Assembly (NCBI RefSeq): GCF_026210795.1
Contig: NC_089438.1
Span: forward strand, 4,299,501-4,363,500
Reading direction: 5' to 3'
DNA length: 64,000 bases
Source of the DNA: Rhizophagus irregularis
Taxonomy: Eukaryota; Glomeromycota; Glomeromycetes; Glomerales; Glomeraceae
Positions 23,841 to 34,854 of the stretch are shown here, piece by piece. The position numbers and the translations under genes are program-made. A model generated the notes under the pieces. The model saw nothing but the letters and a program-made list of their open reading frames with translations, was not told the origin of the DNA and did no database searches. Position 1 is the stretch's first letter. The number at the start of each line of letters is the position of its first letter.

Positions 23841-25499
23841 TTTAATCCAACTATGCTCAATAATTTTATCTTTGTCAAAAATTAGTTTCTTTGTCAGCAC
23901 AGGGTTGATATTTTGTTGGTCACATGTTTTAAGTTTAGCATAGTTTTAAAAAATTTTTTTTTTTTATTGGCTTTTTTTTATAAACAAATTTTGTAGAGAA
24001 TTTTTATTTTTAATATAGGCAAAGGCTTAGTTTGATAGAATTTCTTTGGGAATTTTTTTAATAAGATTTTTTTTGATAAAAAATTTCGTTAGAAAATTTT
24101 TTTCATTGATAGGAACATTTCTGAGTTTTTTTTTTGATGATAATTTCGTTAAAAACTTTTATTTGATAGAAATTTTATTGGAGAATTTTTTTTTTGATAA
24201 GATTTTTTTTTGATATGTACTTAACAATTTTTTTTGATAGGAGAGATTTTTTTTTTGATAAAGAATTAATTGAGAATTTTTTTTTTTTTTGCAGAAAATT
24301 ATTTGAAGAATTTTTTTAATAGGGAAGATTTTTTTTTTGATAGATAATTTCGTTACTAGAAAATTTTTTTAACAAGTGAGATTTTTTTTTGATAGAGAAT
24401 TTCGTTAAGAATTTTTTTTAATAGGAGGGAGTTTTCCTTGATAAAGAATTCTTTTGGGAATTTTTTTTAATAGGTGAAAGTATTTTTTGACGGAGAATTT
24501 TATTAGAGAATTTTTTTTTTTTTGATAGATCATTTCGTTAATAATTTTTTTAACAGGAGATTTTTTTTTTTGATAGAAAATTTTGGTAAAGAATTTTTTT
24601 TTTAATAGGAGGGAAGTTTTTTTTTGATAGAAATTCTTTTGAGAACTTTTTTTAATAGGTAAAGAATCTTTGAATTTTTTTTTAATAGGGAAAATGTATT
24701 TTTTGATGGAAGATTTTCGTTAGAAATTTTTCTTAATCAGGGATATTTTTTTTGATTGAGAATTTCATTAGAGAATTGTTGGTTGAAAAGTTTTTTTATT
24801 TTTTTGATGGAGAATTTTGTTAGAAAATAGTTTTTTTTTTAATAAGGGTATCGAGAATTTTGGCTTGAAATTTTTTTTTTAATAAAGAATTTCATTAGAG
24901 ATCTTTTTTTATAAAATTAAAAAATTACTAAATTACATTAATAAGATTAAGATAAAATTAAAAAAAAACTATGATAGAATCCTTAATAGCAGTAAATTAA
25001 GCAAATTTTATATACTAGTAAAGCTCCGCATGAGCCGACATAAATTAAAAAGTTAATAATGTTAACTTTAAGAAAAGTATATAGCAGAAATTTGTTTGAA
25101 GTGTTTCTTCTTTTTATCATTAATTGGAAACATTTTTGAAAATCTACTATTTTAAATACTTTTAATATATAAATAAAAATTGGGATTGCCTGGGCGATCA
25201 TCGCCTGGGTTATTTTTTTCAAATATATATGTACTATCTAATTTTTGATCGGTTATTATTAAAAAGATATTTTTTAAAAAAAATTTTTTGCAAATATATT
25301 TATTCAAAATATCTTATTTAATTAAATTTTATTTACAAATATTAAAATTTAAGTCACATTTACGATTTTAAAGAAAAAAATCACCATATTTATTTTTATT
25401 GAAGTGTACAAACAAAAGAAACAATAACAAGAAATAAAAAAGATAAGTAAATTACAATGATCAAGGAAAAAGATGCTAATAAAAAAATAAAATAACAAT

Positions 25500-26105
25500 G
25501 GAGTAATGGAAAGTAATAGAAGATGAAAGGGAATAAAAGAGTAATGAGAAGTGATAGGAAACAAAAAGGAGAAATAGGACATGATGAGAGACGAAAAGGA
25601 GTGATGGGAGACGAAAAGAAGTGATTGGAGACAAAGAGGAGTGATGGGAGATAAAAAAAAAAGTGATGGGAAGATTAAGAGGAGTGATGGGAGACAAAAG
25701 GAAGTGATGAAAGACGAAGAGGAGTGATGGGAGACGAAAAGAAGTGATGGGAGACGAAGAGGAGTGATGGGTGACGAAGAGGAGTGATGGGAGATAAAAA
25801 GGAGTGATGGGAGACGAAAAGAAGTGATGGGAAGATTAAGAGGAGTGATGGGAGACGAAAAGAAGTGATGGGAAGATTAAGAGGAGTGATAGGAGACGAA
25901 AAGAAGTGATGGGAAGATTAAGAGGAGTGATAGGAGACGAAAGGGAGCGATGGGAGACAAAAAAGAGTGATGGGAGACGAAAAGGAGTGATAGGAGACGA
26001 AGAGGCGTGATGGGAGACGAAAAGAAGCAATGGGAGACGAAAAGGAGTGATGGGAGACGAAAAGGAGCGATGGAAGATTAAAAGAAGTTATGGGATGACG
26101 AAGAG
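25500..26105. repeat. Purine-rich minisatellite
   Basis: About 30 tandem units of roughly 20 bp, consensus GGAGTGATGGGAGACGAAAA, with variants such as GGGAAGATTAAGAGGAGTGA. Almost all purines lie on the + strand for about 600 bp. It sits off-centre in the core of the palindromic element and is not mirrored in the other half. Confidence 0.95.
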
Positions 26106-27359
26106 GAGTAAAAATTTATTAAAATTGTAAAATTTAATAAAAAATTTCCAATAAATTTTCAATCAATTTTTTATAAAAAAAAAGATTCCTAATGAAATTC
26201 TTTATTAAATAAAAAATTTCAAGCCAAAATTCTCAATACCCTTATTAAAAAAAAACTATTTTCAATAAAATTTTCTATTGAGACTTCTAACAAAATTCTC
26301 CATCAAAAAAATAAAAAAACTTTTCAACCAACAATTCTCTAATGAAATTCTCAATCAAAAAAAAATATCCCTGATTAAGAAAAATTTCTAACGAAAATCT
26401 TCCATCAAAAAATACATTTTCCCTATTAAAAAAAAATTCAAAGATTCTTACCTATTTAAAAAAGTTCTCAAAAGAATTTCTATCAAAAAAAAACTTCCCT
26501 CCTATTAAAAAAAAAATTCTAAAAAAAAAATTCTTTACCGAAATTTTCTATCAAAAAAAAAATCTCCTGTTAAAAAAATTATTAACGAAATGATCTATCA
26601 AAAAAAAAAATCTTACCTATTAAAAAGAAAATTCTATGTTGAAAATTTCTATCAAAAAAAAAAAAATTCTCTAATAAAATTCTCCGTCAAAAATACTTTC
26701 ACCTATTAAAAAAAATTCCAAAAGAATTCTTTATCAAGGAAAACTCCCTCAGTCCTATTAAAAAAAAATTCTAACGAAATTCTCTATCAAAAAAAATCTC
26801 ACTAGTTAAAAAAATTTTCTAGTAACGAAATTATCTATCAAAAAAAAAATCTTCCCTATTAAAAAAATTCTTCAAATAATTTTCTACAAAAAAAAAAAAA
26901 TTTTCAATTAATTCTCTATCAAAAAAAAAAATCTCTCCTGTTAAAAAAAATTGTTCCAACAAATTAAGTATATGTCAAAAAAAAAATCTTATTAAAAAAA
27001 AATTCTCCAATAAAATTTCTATCAAATAAAAGTTTTTAACGAAATTATCATCAAAAAAAAAAAACTCAGAAATGTCCCTATCAATGAAAAAAATTTTCTA
27101 ACGAAATTTTTTATCAAAAAAAATCTTATTAAAAATTCCCAAAGAAATTCTACCAAACAAAGCCTTTGCCTATATTAAAAATAAAAATTCTCTACAAAAT
27201 TTGTTTATAAAAAAAAGCCAATAAAAAAAAAATTTTTTTTAAAACTACGCTAAACTTAAAAACATGTGACCAACAAAATATCAACCCTGTGCTGACAAAG
27301 AAACTAATTTTTGACAAAGATAAAATTATCGAGTATAGTTGGATTAAATCAAACACAGT

Positions 27360-27775
27360 TGGACAAAAACATCAAGCACAGACGGACAAAAATATCAAGC
27401 ACAGATGGATAAAAATATAAAGCACGGACGGATAAAAATGTCAAGCATGGTCGGATAAAACCATCAAGCACGTACAGATAAAACCATCAAGCACGTACAG
27501 ATAAATATCAAGCACGTACAGATAAATATCAAGCACGTACAGATAAACATCAAGCACGGTACAGATAAAACATCAAGCACGTACAGATAAAACATCAAGC
27601 ACGTACAGATAAACATCAAGCATGAACAGATAAACATCAAGCATGAACAGATAAAAATATCAAGCACGTGATAGATAAACATCAAGCATGAACAGATAAA
27701 AATATCAAACACGTACAGATAAATATCAAGCACGGACAGATGAATATCAAGCATGAACAGGTAAAATGTCAGGCA
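27360..27775. repeat. About 21-bp tandem array, right arm
   Basis: Units of CACGTACAGATAAACATCAAG, the reverse complement of the left-arm array. The Cys/Leu-rich 96-codon frame at 27464-27754 is a translation of this array, not a gene. Confidence 0.9.
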
Positions 27776-27861
27776 CGGTGTAACATTTTGTCAATCCATG
27801 CTTGATTTTTCACCCGCCCAATGCCTGATAGTTTAGTCCAGCTCGGCTTGCCATACTTATC

Positions 27862-29073
27862 CTTAATTGTTTTGGTTAGATAACTTGGGCTGATATCCTA
27901 TGTAGCACAAAGAGATATAATATTACTAATTACCAAATTATCGGTTGGTCGCGTCATAATTATTTTATTATCTATGAAGTATAAAGAATATTGTATTACG
28001 GCATACTTAATAAACAATTTATGAAAAAAGATGCACAAAAATATATTTTGACGCTAATATTTATCAATTTACAAACTATACCATATTCTCAAATTTATAC
28101 AAAATCCGGTAAGAATTCTTTTATTTAATATTATGTCTGTTTTTCTCATGGTTTTACAATTTTACTTTATTTATCTTAGAGAAAAATTTCTTTCTTCAGC
28201 CTTGATTATTAAAATCTATAAATCGATCTTTTTTTCACGATCATAAATTAATCATTGAATATTGATTGCACAATCGTTTTCAAAATTTGTGATTTGGTTG
28301 TTTTATAGTAGGTATTGATATTTTGTATATATTTACTTCATCAATCATGAAAGAATTAATGTATTCACTGCGTTGATTAGTTTGAGCTTAGCAGAACAGG
28401 TTACTATGGTCTGATGCCTATTTGTCACCCACAAAACGGAGGTGCGTTCTCGTACTATTTTTCTTCAATATATATATATATATATTGTAATTTGTAACAA
28501 GACATATATTTAAATAAAGAATGAATATTTAGTGTTAAATCATTTTAAGATCGTCTCAGATAATTTATTTAGTACTGTGCGTTTTGAGTTTTGACAAAGA
28601 AATAATGAAATATACGTTTAAAATGTAATCAAAAATCTAGAAAGGATAAAAATTTAATGAAGATGAGTCCGTCCGCTAAGACATATATTCTACTGGTTAA
28701 TATTATAAATCATTAAGTTATTTCTGTATATACAGTACATTGCATTATATTGAATCCGATTACGAACTTTCTATTAAAAAAATCTCAAACAGAATTTATT
28801 ATACAAAGAACAAAAATATTCGGTATATTACTTATTTATGAAAAGACACATTATTTTTAGATAATTTTTTAGTCTATGGTAAATTAAAAAATAGTATTTT
28901 AATAATTCCAATTGCTTTAATTTAGAAAATTGAATAATTTTTATATTGGTTAAATATCGGTTTTAAGTTATATAACTCGTTTGTTATCATTAAAATCATT
29001 TTTTTTTTTATTTTATTTTTTAAACTTGAAGATTTACTGTAATGTTCATTAAAAGGAGAGTCCTTTTTTTAAT
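27862..29073. other. AT-rich intergenic DNA
   Basis: No gene is recognised between the palindromic element and the LINE. A short TA dinucleotide run lies at 28470-28486. Confidence 0.4.
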
Positions 29074-29092
29074 TATAAAAGATTTTCATTTT
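29074..29092. repeat. LINE target-site duplication, 3'-side copy
   Basis: A 19-bp sequence (TATAAAAGATTTTCATTTT) identical to 37079-37097. It abuts the A-rich tail of the LINE, as expected for target-primed reverse transcription. Confidence 0.9.
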
Positions 29093-29392
29093 TATTTTTA
29101 TTTTTATTAAACAGTAATAGTTAGCGAAAACAAATTTTATAAACATATCAAAAATGAAAAAGTAAAATAAAAAAATGAACTAAACTATCAGAAGAATCTA
29201 CTTCGACGGTGGGGCAAGTAAATACGAAACTATTAAAGATATAACCAACTACACCTAAAAACCATTTCTTTAATTAACCCACTACCTCCCATACACTAGC
29301 CGAAACTTGGTAAGTTGAAGCCCGCCCTGCAGAAGAAAGTAAAATTGACCCTATAAAATTATATAAATCAACTACTAAAATCTACGATGGCG

Positions 29393-32300
29393 CTACGAAG
29401 TAAGATTAGTATAAAATTCTATTATATTTTTGCCAAAATAAATGTAATTTCTAACACTATCTAAAGAATCATAATGAATAATATTATTATTACTACTATT
29501 ATTATTAGGTAATGAACGAACGCTTTTAAACTTTAATTTTTTCTTTTTAGTCAACCCTAATGAACGTTCAAATTCCTTCAAGTGCGAACACCGTGGAATC
29601 CAAACCTCTTCAAATATTTCAGTGAAAATAAACTGTCTCATTTGAATCAAAACATCAGCAACATTTTTCTTTGTGGTCCAAGAATTCAACAAATCCGAAA
29701 GTGACATAGGTATAATTCCTTTAATAATGTCAATAAAAGTAAACACGTTAGGATCATATGATATATCCCATATATCAAGCGCCATAAGAGCATTGAAATC
29801 TTGTATATTATCGTTATATTCTAATATCCAAGTCAAGAGATGATTAATAGTTTTATCTCTAATATTATTAATGATATCATAATGACCACTACACGTCCAT
29901 ACGTGATTAAAGGTTTCATCATACAATCCACATATAGGGCACATCCAACCATCATATAAGTCAAGCAAAGATTTCTTCATCTGTTCAATTGTAGGAATTT
30001 CTTCAATTAACAAGTGAACTTTTTGAGCTTTCGTTTTAGAAGAAGAAACAGAAGTTTCATTGTTATTTATATCACAATTTAAACAACTAAATGTGGATGT
30101 CCAGTCAACTTCTAACGTGCGATATTTAGAATTTCTATTCAGATTAATAAATTTTTCTAATCCTTTGTAGTTGCATAAATTTTTCAAAAATGAACGCAGC
30201 TTATTTTCAATAATAATACCATTCCAACAAGGAAGAACTTTCATCAAACAAGCGTCTCGTCTAAAAACTATATAGCGATCTTGATCAGTATGCGCAATTT
30301 TTGCCAAATTATCTACATAATTATTACCCAAATCATCACCATGAGCAGCAACCTTAAACATTTCCACATGCAAGTTCAATGTTAATATAATTCTACATAA
30401 AATAGCCCATAAGAAATTATTATTAGCCTTGAAGTATTCTCGTGAGATTTGAGAGAATCTTGATTTCTTTAATTTTTCAAATTGTGTAATTACGTTAAGC
30501 GAATCTGTATTAATTCTGACTTTGCTATTTTTTGGAACAACGCTTAATGCTAGAAGGACAGCTAATAATTCTCCTCTGTATGCAGAAGGCCATTTATCAA
30601 TAGTAGAATAAAATTCGACATGAGGTATATCAAATAAATCACTAATCTGAGCGAACGCGCAACTAATATTACATTGTTCAGTACCTAATTCTATTAATGA
30701 TCCGTCGGTATAAAACTCAAAAATATAATAATTGTTATTGTCAAAAGGAGCTAATGTGCGTTGTATAATTAACAAGTCATTTCTTGAAGTTGAAGAATCT
30801 AATAGATCCAAAATTATATTCTCTTGCAATTGTGGAGAAATCACGTGATTTTGCGTTAACGCTCGATGTATAATATCATATTTCTTTTTTGCAAAATCAA
30901 AAATATTAAAAATATTGAATTCTATTAAGTTTGTAAGTTGACTAGGCGCAAATTGAGAATCTGTTAATAAGGGTACTAAACATTCCCAGTCAGCAGAAAA
31001 CGTACAAGGTGATCGTGTTGATAATGATGCATTAGCAGCACATCCATATTCCATACATTGATATATATAAGTATGTGTATCAGTACATCGAGACATATCA
31101 ACATGAAAATGTTTAATAACAGGTCGTTGTGTTTCATCTATTCCGTGAATTTTACCAATAAGTACAGAGTTGAATTGTGGATTATAAAATGCTATTAAAG
31201 ATCTATTCTTTTTAGTAATATCATATGATCGAGTCTCTTCCACATTATCAACACGAGCGCCAAATAATTGTGTTATATTATGATTCAAATGAACACCATC
31301 TAAAGTAATTAAAGATCTAATATCTGAATACCATTTAGTTTCTCTCCGTTGTGAAAAAATAGGAATATAAGCCTTAATAAGTATTTCTTTCCATAATAAT
31401 AAACGAGATTTGTCACCCGAAATAATTTGATCTAAAAATAAAATATTCTTTTCACGAAGTCTCTTCCTATGTTTAGAATAATATGCATTATCTACCACGT
31501 CTTCCAAAGGAATTTTACCTCCTTTAATTGATGGAAAAGTATTATTATCTAAATTTTCTAACGAAATATTATTATCATAGCATAATAAAAGCATATTAAG
31601 AATATAATTATTTTTTCGTGTATGCGGAACACGATTATATGGAAGTTTTTCTATTAATGGGCGTGATGTCCATAATTGATCCTGTAAGGATTTTAAACGA
31701 ATTTCGGTAACTTTTCCTAATAGACCATTGTCGTTAAGTTGAATACAAAAATCAGTAATCTTGGCTTGAAGTTGATTGTCGTAAAAATCTCTATATCCAT
31801 ATATATAAGGATTATCGAGTATAGCATTAGGCGCAGAACGAGCGAATTTTAATTTGTTTTTAAACATCCTTCTAAAAGGAATTATTAAAGATTCAGTTTG
31901 TGTTTTCGATAAAGCCATAACTTGTGACCAGTATTCAACTCGAGGAACGATAATTCTATTAAATATATATAAAATATGTTTATCAGTAATTTTCTTTTTA
32001 TACATAAGATTAACTAAATGGTCTATTTCATTCTTGATCTTGAACATCAAATAATTTCCATCATGTTCAATATTGTAATATACTCCCAGAATACGCATAG
32101 GTTCGTGTGGATGTTTGGCTTTAATATTAATTTCTTCACGACCAAACTTGATTGAAATTTTGTCATTATAATTATGAGAATATTTACGCTTCTCAGTTGT
32201 AGGCCTCATCATAAGCTCAGACTTTTCTTTGTTAATTTGAATATCATTAAGACGATAAAATGTATCAGCGATGTATAACATTTTTTCCAATTTTGACTTT

Positions 32301-34846
32301 TCATCAGTAATCCATTGAGTATCATCCATATACGCCATAATGGAAACATTTTGTTGATTAAGAACACCTTCTTCTTGAACAACTGATTTTGATATACAAG
32401 AAATATTATATCCCAATTGTTGTTTATCAATTTCTGCTAAAAGAGGATCGTAATAAATACACCAAAGCAACGGTGAAATTACTTCTCCTTGATCAATTCC
32501 TGTAAGAACATCATAAGGTGCAGTTTTTCCATATGCAGTGATTACTTGATTTTTTCTATCTTTAAAAAGTTCTAAAATGAGGGACGAAAAATCGTTAGGA
32601 ATTTTAATTCTATCCATCGCTTTTTTGAGTTGAAAAATGTTCACACGATCATAAGCCTTTCCCATATCCTGAGAGAGTATCCATAATTCATTATTATTAT
32701 CGATTGAATCTTGAATAACTTCATTCATAATCCTTATCGGTTCAAATGTTGATTGTTTAGGCAGACCAGCGAATTGATTTGCCTTTAATACATTATTATC
32801 TTTCAAAATAATTGCTAAACGACGATTTAGCAAGGAAATAAGTGCTTTTCGAGTGGTTTCTAAAAGAGTAATAGGGCGAGAATTTGATAATTCACAATTA
32901 AAGGGTTTAGGTTTAGCAATAGGAAAGACCGTCGCTTCTTTCCATTGTTTTGGTAAATATCCTAATTCTATAATTTTACAAATTAAATAATATAAAATAT
33001 GATTACAATCATCACTTAGATGTTTCAACATTTCATTTGATACGCCTGAAGGTCCTGTCGCTTTTCCATTAGATAGTTGTTGAATAATATCTAACCATTT
33101 ATCATAAGATGGAGCGTCCATAATACTAGAATATATATTTTCGTTAATATGAGGCTGTGGTTTATATTGTTCTTTCCATCTGCCTTGTATTGGTTTCTTT
33201 CTATTAACAGAGCCCGCCACTGTTTGAAAATGACGATTTGTTTCTTCCAGCACCTGATTCTCATCTGTAATTAAAACTTCATTACCATTATGATCTTTCT
33301 TATAAATTTTTTCAATTGAAATAGAAACCATTTCTTTTTCTGTAATAGATTGAATCATTCTCCCTTGATCATCTTTATAATTATCACATCGCTTTTTGAT
33401 GTTAGAGATAATTTGTTCTTGTTCCATAATGTTAAGTTCAAGTTTAAAAACAATTCTCAATTGTTTTCTAATTTCATTAAGTTCGTCAAGATAACTATGG
33501 AACTGATCATTATCTAAAAAATTAAAATTATTGTCAGAAGTAACTAACTCATACTTGTCTTTTATCTTAATTATCGCGTTTTGATAATTAATCCATTTGT
33601 CGATCATTTCCTGATTTGGATGGTTTCTTAATCCTGTGATACATGAGCGGATTTCTTGAATACGGTTAATGATATATCTTAAATCAAAGTAAACTGACAA
33701 CTTTTTCTCAGGAGCACATTTGATTTTCTGTTTTATAACTTTTTTGTTTTTTATATTTTTATTAGCAGATTTCATGATAAGTTGTCTAAGAGAATCCCAC
33801 ACATGATCAACATGTTTTCTTTTCGTGATCGAACGATCCTTGAGTTTGATACTTTTGATTTCATGATCCAAATCAGCACGGAAATTATCCCATGTAAATT
33901 CATCATCTTCCTGATCCATTTCATCATATAAAAACACAGTACAAGTTATTATCTTTTTACTTTTGTTAATCTTAGGTAATGTTTTTCCTATAAATAATTG
34001 TGTATCAAGCGATAAAGTGACAGTATTATGATCAGTTGTAAAATGATCATTTTCTATTACAGTACTATTTAAACTGTGGCCAAGTATTGGTAATGAAGCC
34101 CAAATATAATCTATTCTTGATTTTTCGTTAGAATCATTAGGCGGAATATAAGTATATATATTTTCGTCATCTTCGTTAAATATCGGAATTGTATCTAAAA
34201 GGTGTCTGTTTTCTAGCATTTTGAACAATTTGAAATACCATCTATTATTAACAAATGACATCAAGTATTTTCTATAATTAATGTTGAAATCACCCATAAT
34301 GATTATTTCCATATTTCTGTTTTTCCCATCATCGATAATATGTTCGATATATTGATATAGCTCCTCAATTTGTGTTCTTTCTTTTTTATTAGCGTTAATG
34401 TACACCTGAATTAACCTAACATTTTTCTTTTGACTAAAATTTAAGTCTAAATATAAAACGCGGCCTTTATGACCAACCGCTTTATGAACAAATATATCGT
34501 ATTTATCGCTAACGATAATTCCTACGCCTTGACCTTTACCCCCTTGTTGTGAATAATCAAAATAACCATGGAAACCAAATTGTTGTTGCCAAATTTTTGA
34601 TTGTCTATAAGAAAGATTAGTCTCAGCTAATCCATATATGTCAATATCATTGTTTTTCATCGCGTCTAACGTGAAAATTAATTTATCTTTACTAAGGGTA
34701 CGAATATTCGTAGTAGCTATTTTCGTTATTGAAGAATGTTTTAAAGATTCTTTTGTAATAATTGGATTGTTATTTTCTATTTGGGGGAAATTTTTTTGTT
34801 GTTGAATGTTCGAACTAGAAGAAGAAATTATATTATTGTTCATCAT
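29393..34846 (-). CDS. LINE ORF2: endonuclease, reverse transcriptase, RNase H
   Basis: 1817 aa. The APE-type endonuclease spans about 40-280: N47 in TTNIRT, E75 in LAETN, GDFN at 185-188, SRIDYIW at 243-249, TDH at 271-273. It nicks target DNA to prime reverse transcription. The RT spans about 590-900: NSRPITLLETTRKALISLLN, motif A D727 (SQDMGKAYD), GIDQGEVISPLLW, and YMDD with D841/D842. The RNase H is about 1375-1515, with D1381 (TDGS), E1426 (RGELLA), D1448 (NTDS), H1502 and D1512, so the catalytic set looks complete; it removes RNA from the hybrid. A C-terminal C..C...H...C motif (CPICGLYDETFNHVWTC) follows. It is translated downstream of ORF1 with only 8 nt between them, which implies reinitiation or internal entry. 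Confidence 0.95.
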   Translation of the reverse strand: MMNNNIISSSSSNIQQQKNFPQIENNNPIITKESLKHSSITKIATTNIRTLSKDKLIFTLDAMKNNDIDIYGLAETNLSYRQSKIWQQQFGFHGYFDYSQQGGKGQGVGIIVSDKYDIFVHKAVGHKGRVLYLDLNFSQKKNVRLIQVYINANKKERTQIEELYQYIEHIIDDGKNRNMEIIIMGDFNINYRKYLMSFVNNRWYFKLFKMLENRHLLDTIPIFNEDDENIYTYIPPNDSNEKSRIDYIWASLPILGHSLNSTVIENDHFTTDHNTVTLSLDTQLFIGKTLPKINKSKKIITCTVFLYDEMDQEDDEFTWDNFRADLDHEIKSIKLKDRSITKRKHVDHVWDSLRQLIMKSANKNIKNKKVIKQKIKCAPEKKLSVYFDLRYIINRIQEIRSCITGLRNHPNQEMIDKWINYQNAIIKIKDKYELVTSDNNFNFLDNDQFHSYLDELNEIRKQLRIVFKLELNIMEQEQIISNIKKRCDNYKDDQGRMIQSITEKEMVSISIEKIYKKDHNGNEVLITDENQVLEETNRHFQTVAGSVNRKKPIQGRWKEQYKPQPHINENIYSSIMDAPSYDKWLDIIQQLSNGKATGPSGVSNEMLKHLSDDCNHILYYLICKIIELGYLPKQWKEATVFPIAKPKPFNCELSNSRPITLLETTRKALISLLNRRLAIILKDNNVLKANQFAGLPKQSTFEPIRIMNEVIQDSIDNNNELWILSQDMGKAYDRVNIFQLKKAMDRIKIPNDFSSLILELFKDRKNQVITAYGKTAPYDVLTGIDQGEVISPLLWCIYYDPLLAEIDKQQLGYNISCISKSVVQEEGVLNQQNVSIMAYMDDTQWITDEKSKLEKMLYIADTFYRLNDIQINKEKSELMMRPTTEKRKYSHNYNDKISIKFGREEINIKAKHPHEPMRILGVYYNIEHDGNYLMFKIKNEIDHLVNLMYKKKITDKHILYIFNRIIVPRVEYWSQVMALSKTQTESLIIPFRRMFKNKLKFARSAPNAILDNPYIYGYRDFYDNQLQAKITDFCIQLNDNGLLGKVTEIRLKSLQDQLWTSRPLIEKLPYNRVPHTRKNNYILNMLLLCYDNNISLENLDNNTFPSIKGGKIPLEDVVDNAYYSKHRKRLREKNILFLDQIISGDKSRLLLWKEILIKAYIPIFSQRRETKWYSDIRSLITLDGVHLNHNITQLFGARVDNVEETRSYDITKKNRSLIAFYNPQFNSVLIGKIHGIDETQRPVIKHFHVDMSRCTDTHTYIYQCMEYGCAANASLSTRSPCTFSADWECLVPLLTDSQFAPSQLTNLIEFNIFNIFDFAKKKYDIIHRALTQNHVISPQLQENIILDLLDSSTSRNDLLIIQRTLAPFDNNNYYIFEFYTDGSLIELGTEQCNISCAFAQISDLFDIPHVEFYSTIDKWPSAYRGELLAVLLALSVVPKNSKVRINTDSLNVITQFEKLKKSRFSQISREYFKANNNFLWAILCRIILTLNLHVEMFKVAAHGDDLGNNYVDNLAKIAHTDQDRYIVFRRDACLMKVLPCWNGIIIENKLRSFLKNLCNYKGLEKFINLNRNSKYRTLEVDWTSTFSCLNCDINNNETSVSSSKTKAQKVHLLIEEIPTIEQMKKSLLDLYDGWMCPICGLYDETFNHVWTCSGHYDIINNIRDKTINHLLTWILEYNDNIQDFNALMALDIWDISYDPNVFTFIDIIKGIIPMSLSDLLNSWTTKKNVADVLIQMRQFIFTEIFEEVWIPRCSHLKEFERSLGLTKKKKLKFKSVRSLPNNNSSNNNIIHYDSLDSVRNYIYFGKNIIEFYTNLTS

Positions 34847-34854
34847 AAAAATAA

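Larger units (their letters stand above)
23377..27855. mobile_element. 4.5-kb palindromic (foldback-type) element, 6-bp TSD
   Basis: The ends are inverted copies: TATGGCAAGCCGAGTTGGAC at the left and its near complement (GTCCAGCTCGGCTTGCCATA) at the right. CTTATC flanks both sides (23371-23376 and 27856-27861), consistent with a 6-bp target duplication. Each arm is about 1.5-1.7 kb and is layered the same way from the outside: an array of about 21-bp units (TGCTTGATGTTTATCTGTACG) and then a long series of poly-T/poly-A tracts with GATAGAGAATTTCGTTA-like text. The core (24910-26105) holds a short unique segment and a purine-rich minisatellite. No transposase is present, so any movement would need a partner element. 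Open frames inside are repeat by-products. Confidence 0.8.

Noticed and set aside
25349-26030. Several 64-77-codon Ser/Pro/His-rich frames on the - strand
   Set aside because: They are translations of the purine minisatellite and the adjacent low-complexity DNA.
27464-27754. 96-codon Cys/Leu-rich open frame
   Set aside because: It is a translation of the 21-bp satellite in the right arm.
28655-28690. Hammerhead-ribozyme-like text (GATGAGTCCGTCCG)
   Set aside because: The CUGAUGA core is incomplete and no GAAA follows at the right distance, so the catalytic fold is not supported.
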